Source of the DNA: Saitoella complicata NRRL Y-17804
Lineage: Eukaryota; Ascomycota; Saitoellomycetes; Saitoellales; Saitoellaceae
DNA: 64,000 bases
Direction of reading: 5' to 3'
Assembly (NCBI RefSeq): GCF_001661265.1
Contig: NW_017567008.1
Location: 164,163 to 228,162 of the forward strand
Position 1 is the stretch's first letter; every line of letters starts with the position of its first letter. The notes beneath the pieces are model-generated. The model did not search any database and was not told where the DNA came from. It saw only the letters and a program-made list of their open reading frames with translations. Positions 54,016 to 63,531 of the stretch are shown here, one piece after another. A program made the translations under genes and the position numbers.

Positions 54016-55431
54016 TTACCATCCCAAACTCCTGATCTTGTTCATCGGAGACAACAAGCTCTTCTTCATCTCCCTCTTCTCACTCTCAGTGGAGCTCTCG
54101 CTCGCCCTCCTCTTGGCTTTGCCGAACCCAAGAAGACACAAGGTCTTCGTGCCGAGTCCAAAGCCTGTAGACGAAGGGACAGGGCTAGGAGGTGCTGGCT
54201 CCTCATCTGCCTCCTCTTGGACAGTGGCTGGAGGGCTGGGAGCCTGCATTGTGACGGAAAGCCTTGGCATCCCCGCTTCCCTGAGTTCCTTGAGCCCCCG
54301 AGGCCTGGCCATGGGGGTGGAAGGGCGCGGCGGGAGGTGGGGACGCTGCTGCGCCTGCGGCGGACTGGGAGTAGAGCTATCGTGCTTCCTCTTGGGAGCA
54401 GCATGGCCTGTCCTGCGCAGGGCACTCTTAAGCCCGAGGTCCCTGGGGTTCTTGTTCTTGGGCACGCGAGTGTAACAACCCACACTGTCGACCGCCCGAA
54501 GCTTCTTCACCAACCTTTCCCCCTGCAACTCAATCTTACGGTCAAGTTCAGACTCGGTCAAAGTGAACTTTGAGCGCTTCGGAGGTTGCACGTACCTGGT
54601 TTGAAAACCGGCGTCGTTCTTGAGGATCGGCGGAAGCTTCCTCTCGACCCTGAGACGCTGCTTGACCATCTCCGCAACAGTCGGAAGAACGTCTGCAGCC
54701 CGGGAGAGTCCGACATCAAACTGGCTCCCAGGACCCCAAATCTTGACGAAATAGGCCCGAGTGAAGTTCAACTTGTTCTTATAGGACTCATACGCGTTCA
54801 AGATCTCTACAGGGCCCCTAGGATGTTTGCCCTGCGGATACCTATGAAGCGTCGGATTCTCGATCTCCTTCGCGAGCCAGTTGACGAATGCGACGGCATA
54901 GTCCATGATGCAAAGCGGAAGGAAAGACATCTGTCCGTTCGCATAGTCCATAGCCAACTGAAGGTGGCGAGTAAACTCCGTGAGAGGTTCAAGAGAGGTG
55001 CGGAATTTCACAGGAGGACAGGGATCAGGGATGATGTCGTAGTTGAGTGCGAAGGATACTATGGCGAAGGTGACCTTCTGCTTCGCTGGCTTGGGCGGGG
55101 GAGCAGAAGCTGCGAGACGTGAGAGCAGCAAAGCCCTTGTGTCACCGGCCTTTTCAGCAGAGGACTGTACTTCAGGCGAGGCGGGTTCGGACCTCTCGTT
55201 GGGGCGAGGAGCCTGCGTTGGGTCATACACGACGGTCTTCGAGACTTCTGACGCGAAAGTAACTTTTCCTCGGACACGTTTCTCGCTGATCTGAGCCGAG
55301 TCGTTGGCCTTGACGGTCAAGATGCCGCAGTGCTGGGTTCCGCAGTTCTGCTCGACATGGCCGGGAGAGGCGATGTCTCTAACGGTAGTGACATACTCGG
55401 CGCAAAAGTTGACGGGAGTGATGGGAGACAT
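54016..55431 (-). CDS. hypothetical protein, 471 aa
   Basis: Single exon, ATG at 55431, strong coding composition. Two similar strand-like motifs occur (RGKVTFASEVSKTVVYD near residue 55 and KQKVTFAIVSFAL near 117). A helical, folded-looking core follows (about 130-265; HLQLAMDYANGQMSFLPLC, AVAFVNWLAKEIENP). The C-terminal 150 residues are disordered, basic and proline-rich, ending SLLSPMNKIRSLGW. No transmembrane segment is clear and no family is recognised. It may be lineage-specific. Confidence 0.7.
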   Translation of the reverse strand: MSPITPVNFCAEYVTTVRDIASPGHVEQNCGTQHCGILTVKANDSAQISEKRVRGKVTFASEVSKTVVYDPTQAPRPNERSEPASPEVQSSAEKAGDTRALLLSRLAASAPPPKPAKQKVTFAIVSFALNYDIIPDPCPPVKFRTSLEPLTEFTRHLQLAMDYANGQMSFLPLCIMDYAVAFVNWLAKEIENPTLHRYPQGKHPRGPVEILNAYESYKNKLNFTRAYFVKIWGPGSQFDVGLSRAADVLPTVAEMVKQRLRVERKLPPILKNDAGFQTRYVQPPKRSKFTLTESELDRKIELQGERLVKKLRAVDSVGCYTRVPKNKNPRDLGLKSALRRTGHAAPKRKHDSSTPSPPQAQQRPHLPPRPSTPMARPRGLKELREAGMPRLSVTMQAPSPPATVQEEADEEPAPPSPVPSSTGFGLGTKTLCLLGFGKAKRRASESSTESEKREMKKSLLSPMNKIRSLGW

Positions 55432-56076
55432 TATCGTGATCTTTGAATAACTCGTGTAAGTTGTAAGAGTTGTAGTAAATGCAGCGAAAGATCGTTACTC
55501 GACGAGAGGTGTGAGTGTTCGTAGTGGAAGTTGGGAGAAACAGGAAGGGTGGAAATCCACCGATACTTATCCCACAGGACCGTTCGATCGCCAACCACGA
55601 TCGAGGCCAGGGTTCTAGGGACGTTCGAAGGTGTGACCTCATACGCATGCAGGTCTTCTTCTCACACTTCCGTTTGCGGCAGTTCGCCTTAGCGCGGTTT
55701 GCGTCGTAGAAGCAAGAGGGATCGCGCTGAAGACGTAATCCGGGAAGCTGGGTGAGACCATAGCAAAGTGATTGTGAGGTTCCCGAGACATATGCTCCCG
55801 GGCATCATCGGAAACCTTCCCAGCATTCTTTGTGGAGTCCTAGATGCGTACTCATGTGTAGTACACATGCGCATGTGCAGAATGTCTATGCCAACTGCAG
55901 CTACAGAAAAGGGGAAATCATATTTGAAGTTGAAAGTGATGTATTAATCCATGTGTCCATGAACTATTAGCTGTAGCAGACGTTCTCCGTCTTCTAACTT
56001 TGTCTTTACCCGCCTTTTCTTTCGAAAGCCATGCTCTACCCAATCATTCCACATAACCATCGCATCCAACCCGACG
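55432..56076. other. intergenic, no gene seen
   Basis: About 645 bp holding the promoter of the 471-aa orphan and the 3' region of the phosphatase gene. A 14-bp perfect palindrome, CACATGCGCATGTG, lies at 55864-55877. Confidence 0.55.
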
Positions 56077-56925
56077 TCAAGCAGCAGCCCTGAACCCCAA
56101 GGCAAAACCCGTGATGATCCCTCTCTCCTCTTCCGCTTTCTTCGCCGCCTGCCCAACAGCCGCATCAACTCCGACAACAGTCTCCTTCATCTCCTGTTTC
56201 ACATGACTAATATCTCCATAAACCTCCACAACGCCCCTAAGACTCCCCTTCGGACATTCCACTACACTGACTCCAGTATTCCTCGGTACACCGCCGTATT
56301 TGACACCCTGGGCGTAGGTAAAGTGACGTTGAAGTTCGAGTTCGGTAAGGAGGGTTGCAATTGCGCCACCATGAGTTACGATTAGGACGGAGATTGCGGT
56401 GGGGCGAAGGGGTTCGATGTGGTCGCCCCAGAATTTTAGAAGGCGGTGGGAGAAGGCGGGTTGGCCTTCGCCGTAGTCGTTCATTGTGTGATTTCGGGAT
56501 GTAATGAGCTTTTGGGCTTCGGCGAGTGTGAGACCTTCAAGATCACCGAGATCTTTTTCTCGTAGTGATGGCGTGTAGGCTACTGAGTCGGATAAGTCGG
56601 GACGATGACGGAGGAAGCCATTAAGTGTCTATGAATGCGGGTGTTAGCAAGTTCGGAGGAAGACGGAGGATTAAAGAGGCGCGATGCGAACCTGTCTACA
56701 TCTTTGCAGGTCTGAGCAAAATACAGCATCATAGTGCTCGTCTTTCAGTCTATCTCCGACCTGGTCTGCCTGTCGAAGACCATTGGTGTTTAACGGGGTA
56801 TCTTTTTGCCACAGTCAGTCTCCGTCATTGGGGTTTTGAAATGCCAGGTACAAACCAGTTGAGCCTTGAATGATTCTCTTGACGTTCGAGTCTGTTTCTC
56901 CGTGTCTAACGATTGTGACCTTCAT
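56077..56925 (-). CDS. histidine phosphatase (phosphoglycerate mutase-like)
   Basis: Three exons, 56925-56856, 56801-56692 and 56628-56077, phases 1 and 0, introns 54 and 63 nt; 243 aa. The start MKVTIVRHGETDSN carries the RHGE catalytic motif, followed by QGSTDTPLNTNGLRQA. Later come YDAVFCSDLQRCRQT, SLREKDLGDLEG and VTHGGAIATLL with the second catalytic His. It belongs to the two-histidine phosphatase clan, close to small fructose-bisphosphatase- or TIGAR-like enzymes. The substrate is not predictable from sequence alone. The start lies 187 bp from divergent CENP-I. Confidence 0.9.
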
Positions 56926-56944
56926 GCTTGCTCTGCCCTACCGA

Positions 56945-56997
56945 GGGAGTGTATGCTGCTGAACAGCTCGCGGGAGTGTATGCTGCTAACAGCTCGC
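56945..56997. repeat. two tandem copies of a 26/27-bp unit in a divergent promoter
   Basis: GGGAGTGTATGCTGCT...AACAGCTCGC occurs at 56945-56971 and again at 56972-56997; the second copy lacks one base. The pair lies between the histidine phosphatase start (56925) and the CENP-I start (57113), and GATAAG motifs follow shortly after. Confidence 0.85.
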
Positions 56998-57112
56998 GGG
57001 CAACTTGAATGACTCCAGTCGCGCCCGCCGCCGATAAGCCCGATAAGATTTGCGCTATGGAATCACGTGAACTCGTACGCGCTCACCCACAACAAAACAC
57101 AAACACCGCGAA

Positions 57113-59297
57113 ATGGACGATGACAATGGTCGGTGCCCTGCTGAATGCTCTCAATTGGTAACTGACGTCTGGAGCAGACTTCTTTATTCGCCCATCCTCC
57201 TCCCTGACGAGCGCAGATGAACGCGCTGCTGCTGCCGTCAGGCGTCTCGAAAACATTGCATTGCCTACGCCAGGCAGCGCGAGGGTTAAGGTCGACAAAG
57301 TTGTTGTTGTGGATGCACTGAATGTTATTGGACCACATGCTGTACGAAATGGGCTCACGGATGAGATGATGTCGCGTCTTGTAGAGGTGATCGCGAATCC
57401 CAACAGCGCACTCGACAGCGGCACGGCTAGCCTTCTCGTCAAAGCGCTGCTGCCACGAAACAGAGTACCAGAGAGTATCGTGCTCAAAATTGTCGGCTGT
57501 CTCGGCCGTGGAGACGGTCGTGCTCCATTTACTGCACAACCAGCTCTCCTCAGACTTCTACTCCTCCTACAACCGTATCTCGCCTCGCCGACACATCTTT
57601 CAAAGCTATACGGAGTTTTGTTTCACTACCTTGGTTACACAACTCTCCGCCCTTACCTCTGCCACATCCTGTTCCTCATCACAAGACGAAAGCATGTTAC
57701 ACCGGCACGCATCAGTGCTGTAAACGAGTACATCAAATGGAGTGTGGAGGATGGAGCATTGAATGCACTTCTGCGAGTGTATGCGGATTATTACCCGGAC
57801 GTCGTAGTCGCGAACACACGAAGAGGTGGAAGACGTGGAGTGGTGTTCAAAGATCCTGATCCGGAGTTCTCGGAGCGTCTGGCTGCCATCCAGGCCAAGC
57901 AGGGTGATAGGCCCTCCAGTGGTGGTTTCGAGGGAGCTAAACGCCGGCGAACGGGTGAAGGCAGCTATCTCATCCCTGACTCCCATACATACGGCAGCAC
58001 ATCTACCACCATCACAACCCTTGAGGAAATCCGATCAATCCATGATCTGGTCGAGAGCATCGAGAAGCTGGAGTTACCAAGTCAGTTGGCTTCTGTGCTC
58101 GACGAGGAAGTGCTGCAAGTGCTATTGATACATAAGGGTGGAGAGATGGTAGACGCGAGGCTGAATCATTGGGTGGGGCATATGCTCGAGGAGGAGTGGA
58201 CCGCCATTCGTCTGGCTAAGGCAGGAAAGAGGACAGAGAGATTCGTAAGTTTGTTGGAAAAGATTGAGAGGTACACAGCAAGGACAGGGCAGATGCTTTT
58301 GGCAGTGGAGGATTGGCTGGCCGATATGTTGCCATCATGGGATGGCATGATCCTAAGAGAGGGTGTCATGAAGCTCCTGGCTTGGGTTAGCCCAGAGGCC
58401 GAAGACATCAAAGAAGCATTCTTGGATCCAGTACAAGCCTTGTTCGATAAAGGCGACAAGGTGTTCCGACGTGGATGGCTTGTTTGCATTGGCAAGATCG
58501 TGCGTCGTTGGGGTGTCTATCACGTCGCATACCTTACTTCGGACGCCTCCAGCTTACAACACCTAGCGACATGCTTGAATGCTTGCACCGCACTGGTCCT
58601 TTCAGAAAGTGCATGCTACACTGTCGTACTCGTCTGCTACGAGCAATTCGCCGCCCTCCCCCTCGACCGCGATATTATGCAAATCCACCTGCCCCCAGCC
58701 CCACTCATTCAGCACGTCTTCTTCTCCGGCTCCCCAACTCATACCTCTATCCTCTGCGGCCTCATCGCCCGTTTCAAGACCGCATTCGAGCTCTACGATG
58801 CTCGCGCGCGCAAAGGACATGGTGAGTTGTTGAGCAAAGACTTTGTGGCGGGGTTCAATAGTTATGTTATGGATGTATGTAATTGTCTGTGGAGGGGCAG
58901 AGGGTTTAATCGGAGCGATCGGAATGCGACTGGGTTTGGGCTCGGGGAGGAGGCTATTGAGAAGTTGAGGGGCGTTGCGGCAGCGAGGGGGGATAACCTT
59001 GCTGGGCTGTTCTCGCTCACTCATTCTCCGCTGTTCGCACTCTATTCCGCTCGCACATTCGCTTCCATTCTCGAACGACAGTGTTCGACGGTGTCTGTCA
59101 CGGATCCAGTTACAAACGTCATGTTGAAGCAGCTTGCAGAGAGCGGAGGTCCGAAAATTGATTATAGCGATTTTAGGGTAGAGTTACTCGAAGAATTAAG
59201 AGAGGGCGGGCTTGTTGGTGTTGTGGAGTTCTTGTATGGGAGTATGACGAGTTTGATGAGTCGGAAGAGTGGTGTTGGGAATGGGTTGGGGAGGTAG
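57113..59297 (+). CDS. MIS6: inner kinetochore protein CENP-I (Mis6/Ctf3)
   Basis: The body from 57217 is secure. The N-terminus is modelled as a 16-nt first exon, 57113-57128 (MDDDN), joined in phase 1 across an 88-nt intron with a GTCGGT donor; 698 aa. The alternative donor GTAACT is out of phase. Family signatures are clear: LSKLYGVLFHYLGYTTLRPY followed by CHILFLITRRKHVTPARI and VNEYIKWSVEDGALNALLRVY. The protein is made of HEAT-like helices and its length fits (yeast Ctf3 733, fission yeast Mis6 672). CENP-I is part of the constitutive centromere-associated network and supports CENP-A loading and kinetochore assembly. Confidence 0.9.
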
Positions 59298-59806
59298 GGA
59301 TGAGAAGTGGACGGAGGATTTCGATACCCGTTATATACGTGAGCAGCTTAGTTATGTGTAATGATATTTCTTGGTCGTACGTACCGGATTGCCCATATTT
59401 ATGTTCCGATCGGCTGTAGAGCATGAAATATGTACCCGGGGCGCTGAATTCCCATGGCCTTGCAAGTGGTCACTCAGGACGAACGACGCAAAGACAACGC
59501 TTCGGAACTGCCTTGGACAAGCTAGTGGCGAAACAAGTTGTAATTAAGGCAATGGGATTTCCAAGACGTAATAACCATCAACGACGGCAGCGGCAGATTC
59601 CTTCATACATACGGGTACTAATCGGGCACATAAGGAACCGGTTAAGTTCATTACTGGTACGGGAGAACTGACCTTCGGGAAGGGTCGGCCGGACCGTATA
59701 TCAAAACCATGGACTTTACCAAGTGATAAGGCGAATAACGTAGCCGTACAAATCCTCCTAACGAGTATGTCTTGTGTGCACAGTTGGTCCCGTGGCAACA
59801 GGCAAA

Positions 59807-59925
59807 AAGATACAGCACCCGAGTATTCCCAGCTGGTCTCCCACGCTAGTACTGACTGGGCCCTATGATGCTTAACTTAGGAGATCGGACGGGATCCTGT
59901 GCTTTCATCATGGTATGGCCGTATC
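59807..59925 (-). rRNA. 5S rRNA gene, copy 8
   Basis: The 119-bp 5S sequence on the minus strand with a T5 terminator. Its upstream flank (CACTTTCA) differs from the common TTGTCA, keeping only the final CA. Confidence 0.97.
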
Positions 59926-60030
59926 TGAAAGTGAACAAAGTTGAACAAAATTGAACAAACATATCCTCCAAAAAAGAACTGGGGATCCGCCAAGACTGAC
60001 TTCGCTTAGATATTAACGCTCGCGCGCCTT

Positions 60031-60056
60031 GGGGGGGGGGGGGGGGTGGGGGGGGG
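60031..60056. repeat. poly-G tract, G16-T-G9
   Basis: Sixteen G, one T and nine G on the plus strand. It could form a G-quadruplex. The length is error-prone in sequencing and may be inexact. Confidence 0.8.
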
Positions 60057-61483
60057 CGATGAGAACAGAGGCCTAGACAGCACATGCGGGCGCCTCCACC
60101 GAGGCCTCGAGGAGCAATCAAAGTGCCAAGCGATGGGGCTATGATCCGACGACAATGGACGAACGGCCGACAAATGGCTCGTTGTACAACCGACGAGATC
60201 CCGACTCCGGCATTCTTGAACTTCTTCGTCCTTGGAGGGCGTATTCGTACCCTGGCCCGACACGAGTGCGAGTACGGGAGGCGGATTCGACCGTCAAGTC
60301 GGATCAGGCAAAAGCTCCGCCTGCAATTACCCCGTTCGAAACACGTTTACACTTCTTGACATAACTGCGCCATAACGTAGAATATGAACCAGAGGGTCCA
60401 CCTACGTCTGTAAAGCTTCGACGAACCATGCGACTCAGACACCGATCGCGAGTTCCACCTCCGTGATACCCCTCTTCGGATACGGGTTACCCCAACAGAT
60501 CACTGACACGTCATCTTAATCAGATACGATCTGTTACTGTAAGTTACATACGTGTACAAATGTAAAACGTGGGGATTCCTTAAAACTGTTTAACGGTGGG
60601 TTGGTTAGGTTCTCTCGAGTTCTTATTCAGGTGGTGTTGCGTATGAGGCGTGAAAAAGCCTCCTTGCTACGCCCCGATGCGACAGCTTCTGCAGTGCTGC
60701 AGAGGAAACGGGTGGGGATGAACCTTATCCCAGCTGAGAGTATGTACGGGCCAACCGGGTCTGATAGAGGGGGGATCATCGAGGGAGGGCGAAGAGATGA
60801 AAGCCTCGCTGTAAGGCTTTGCCACCCGTCAAGATGCTCCGACGGCCTGCATCAAATTGGATCCTAGGATGAAGAGACCAGCAGGGCATTGCCAAGACAT
60901 ACAGATCATGGTCCGACACTATATAAATTTGGTTCTCCTAGTCGAGTTCTTGCTGCCAGAAAGGGAATCACCTCCCAACTTAAACGCGCGCCTAAGTAAC
61001 CCCTAGACCCCGAACTCCTAGGCAGCCCTTCCACACACAACAACGGCGCATACCGGTCGACCCCAGGGCCCCTAGCAATAACTACACCCCGTCTTACTGT
61101 TCAATCGCAACGGACAACGAACGGCTCTTCGGCTCGTGCTCGATTTCTATATCCGTGCCGTCCCAAAAACTCACCACCCTCCGTTCCTTTTCATCTCGGC
61201 TTCGTCCAAGCAGCAGCGCGCGCCCTCGACAGTCTCTCCTTTATCATCAATCAAGTCGTCGCACGGTCCGCTTCTTTCAACAGCTCGTCTTTACTTCGGT
61301 GGCAGAGAGATTTCGCCTCGTCTGACCCTTACAAGGCCTGCATTCACACTCCTTTCACACAAGTCAATTCGATCGCAACAGAGAAGCAGGGCCTTCTTTG
61401 CTTGATTCATATACTTTTTCTTCGACGCACCCGCATACCTTCCGTCTAATCCGCCCTCGAGCACCTGTTATCACCAAGACAGC

Positions 61484-62577
61484 ATGCGACGACCTCTCAT
61501 CATCTTCCTGGTCATCAACCTCTTCTTCATCTCACTACTACTCCATGCATTCTATACCCTCATCACGCTCCTCTTCGAAGACTGCTCCGCAGATGCTATC
61601 CGAGCCGTCGACATCCCAGCTCCTAATAGCTCTATGATCGACGCACGACCACAGCATATCCCGAAGATTATTCACCAGACGTGGAAGAACGAGACGATTC
61701 CCGACAAATGGCGGGAACCCCAGAGGACTTGTTTGGAGTTGCACGAGGACTACTCTTACATGGTGAGTTTGGAGCAGCATACATCCCTAGTAAATGGTTG
61801 CTAACGTACGTTTTACAGCTCTGGACTGACGAGAAGTCTCGGGACTTTATCGCCGCTGAATACCCATGGTTCCTCGACACGTTCGACTCCTACCCATACC
61901 CAATTCAACGTGCGGATGTTATCCGCTACTTCGTCCTCGCTCACTACGGTGGTGTCTACATCGACCTCGATGACGGCTGCAACCGTCGCCTAGATCCACT
62001 TCTCTCATACCCCGCCTGGGTGCGCAAGACCATCCCCACTGGTATCTCCAACGACGCCATGGGCAGTGTTCCTCACCACCCCTTCTTCCTTCGCGTCATT
62101 GAGAGCTTGAAGCCTTACGCCAGAAATTGGTACATGCCGTACTTGACGGTTATGTTCAGTACTGGACCCTTGTTCTTGAGTGTCGTCTGGAAGGACTATA
62201 TCCGATGGGGTGTTGAGAGCGAGTCGGCTCGCGTCAGGGTTTTGATGCCTGATGAGTACAAGGGCAAGTTCTGGTCTTTCTTCCTTGGGTTCTCTGGATC
62301 TTCGTGGCACCAGGGTGACGCCAACTTCGTCTTCTGGGCTGCCAAGCACTGGGTCTTCCTTACTGTACTTGGATTCTTGACCGCTGCTGTCGTCTTCATC
62401 ATCGGGTGGGTCTGCTACGTCAAGGTTTACCTCCGATTTACCAGGCGTGGACGGGGAAAGTACATTCCCTTGAAGAAGCGTGATACTTGGCCTGTTGTCG
62501 TTGTTGAACGTGAGCGACGATCGAGCATGTCCAGCGAGGAGGACTACGCCATGGACGACATCACTCGGATAGCATAG
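61484..62577 (+). CDS. SUR1: MIPC synthase catalytic subunit (SUR1/CSH1-type mannosyltransferase)
   Basis: Two exons, 61484-61762 and 61819-62577, phase 0, 56-nt intron; 345 aa. An N-terminal signal anchor (PLIIFLVINLFFISLLLHAF) precedes the OCH1-type glycosyltransferase domain: IPKIIHQTWKNETIPDKW, YPWFLDTFDSYPYPIQRADV, RYFVLAHYGGVYIDLDDGC with the DXD motif near residue 140. A C-terminal hydrophobic segment (VFLTVLGFLTAAVVFIIGWV) gives two membrane spans, as in Sur1 and Csh1. The enzyme, with Csg2, mannosylates inositol phosphorylceramide in the Golgi. The cytosolic tail is basic. Confidence 0.92.
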
Positions 62578-62974
62578 TCCCGAGTTGGTGCTTCCATTTT
62601 TCATTGTTTTCGTTATTTCTTGCATGGTGACCAGTTTTTGGGAGGGATTATACAACGAAGCCGCAAAAATCAAAGCCCTGGGATCGGAAAGGAACAAGAA
62701 GAGAGAGAACCTAATGGTGTTGGGAGGGTGGAACCGGTCGATCGAATGAGACAGCATTCAAGGGAGATATCTGAAATTGGCAGGGACTAGGTCTAAGGTG
62801 TTCGGTTGTCCTTCATTCCCGGGCTTTCTTCTTTTTTGTCAATTATTGCATCGGTATCATCATCACAAACCGCTTCTCTCGCTAGATGAGTGAAAGGGAA
62901 TTACTAATATGAGGAAACTTGTGAATATCGTACACCTTGAGATCCCTGGCCAGCAGGTCTTTCCACTCATTGCC
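62578..62974. other. convergent intergenic region, no gene seen
   Basis: About 400 bp between the 3' ends of the MIPC synthase gene and the small membrane-protein gene. Nothing recognisable was found. Confidence 0.55.
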
Positions 62975-63420
62975 TCATTGTGATATTTCATTGATGGCGT
63001 TCGCCGCCTGTGCTGCTGCGGCTGCGTCTGCCGCTTCCGCCCTGTCCCTCTCTTCCTGTAGTCCCTTGATGTAATTGTTGTAGATTTCGACCTTTCTTAC
63101 TCTATCCTCATATCGCTTATGCTTTTCAAAGTTAATCAGACGCTCCTCCCCGCCTATACAGAAGCCGAAGATAGTAATTCCGGATAGTAGGAAGCCCTGT
63201 ACCCGCAATCAGCGCTGCCATTGAACCACGGAGATCAAAGGCACTGTGCCTTGTGTTGAAACGTGAAGGCCCTGTAGAAAGGCCATGTGTGATGCGCAAT
63301 CACACTTAATGCAAGACCACCGGCGAACGACTTTGCTCCGCCGATGAGTGAACCCTTCACGGCTTCATCATGAGCTGCCTGGAGGTCTGGAGAATTGAGG
63401 CCGCGGCGGCTGGAGGACAT
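62975..63420 (-). CDS. small mitochondrial-type membrane protein, Rcf2/HIG1-like
   Basis: Exons 63420-63250 and 63196-62975; 130 aa. The join between FTFQHK and GFLLSG needs an intron starting GC and ending CAG (53 nt, GCTGATT branch); no GT donor restores the frame. Two helix pairs are visible: LIGGAKSFAGGLALSVIAHH and GFLLSGITIFGFCIGGEERL. A charged coiled coil and an Ala-rich tail follow. The layout resembles the N-terminal part of yeast Rcf2 and small fungal relatives in the inner mitochondrial membrane. This is a resemblance in pattern, not a firm assignment. Confidence 0.6.
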
Positions 63421-63531
63421 GTGGGCTTTCGAAGCAGATAATGGGTATTGGTGGTGGAAATCCGGAGTTTGCGGGGCCGAAATGGGATTTTGGTGAAATC
63501 AACGCTACAGGCACAGAATTACGACATCGAC
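63421..63531. promoter_or_regulatory. divergent promoter, two probable mitochondrial genes
   Basis: 111 bp between the ATGs at 63420 (minus) and 63532 (plus). No distinct motif is recognised. Confidence 0.5.

Larger units (their letters stand above)
59298..61483. other. long intergenic region with 5S copy 8 and a G-tract
   Basis: Nearly 2.2 kb without a supported protein gene. Short open frames (59423-59671, 60084-60359, 60601-60867) lack motifs and do not join by plausible introns. It contains the 5S gene at 59807-59925, a short repeat of GTTGAACAAA-like units just upstream of it (59935-59960), and a long G-run at 60031-60056. The last few hundred bases are C/T-rich and probably the promoter and leader of the MIPC synthase gene. 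Confidence 0.5.

Noticed and set aside
4281-59925. Recurring short peptides such as GDQLGILGCCIF and NLGDRTGSCAFIMVWPYL in several places
   Set aside because: They are chance readings through the eight 5S rRNA genes and not a repeated protein domain.
60601-60867. 88-codon plus-strand frame in the large intergenic gap
   Set aside because: It begins at a TTG, has no motif and no plausible exon partners.
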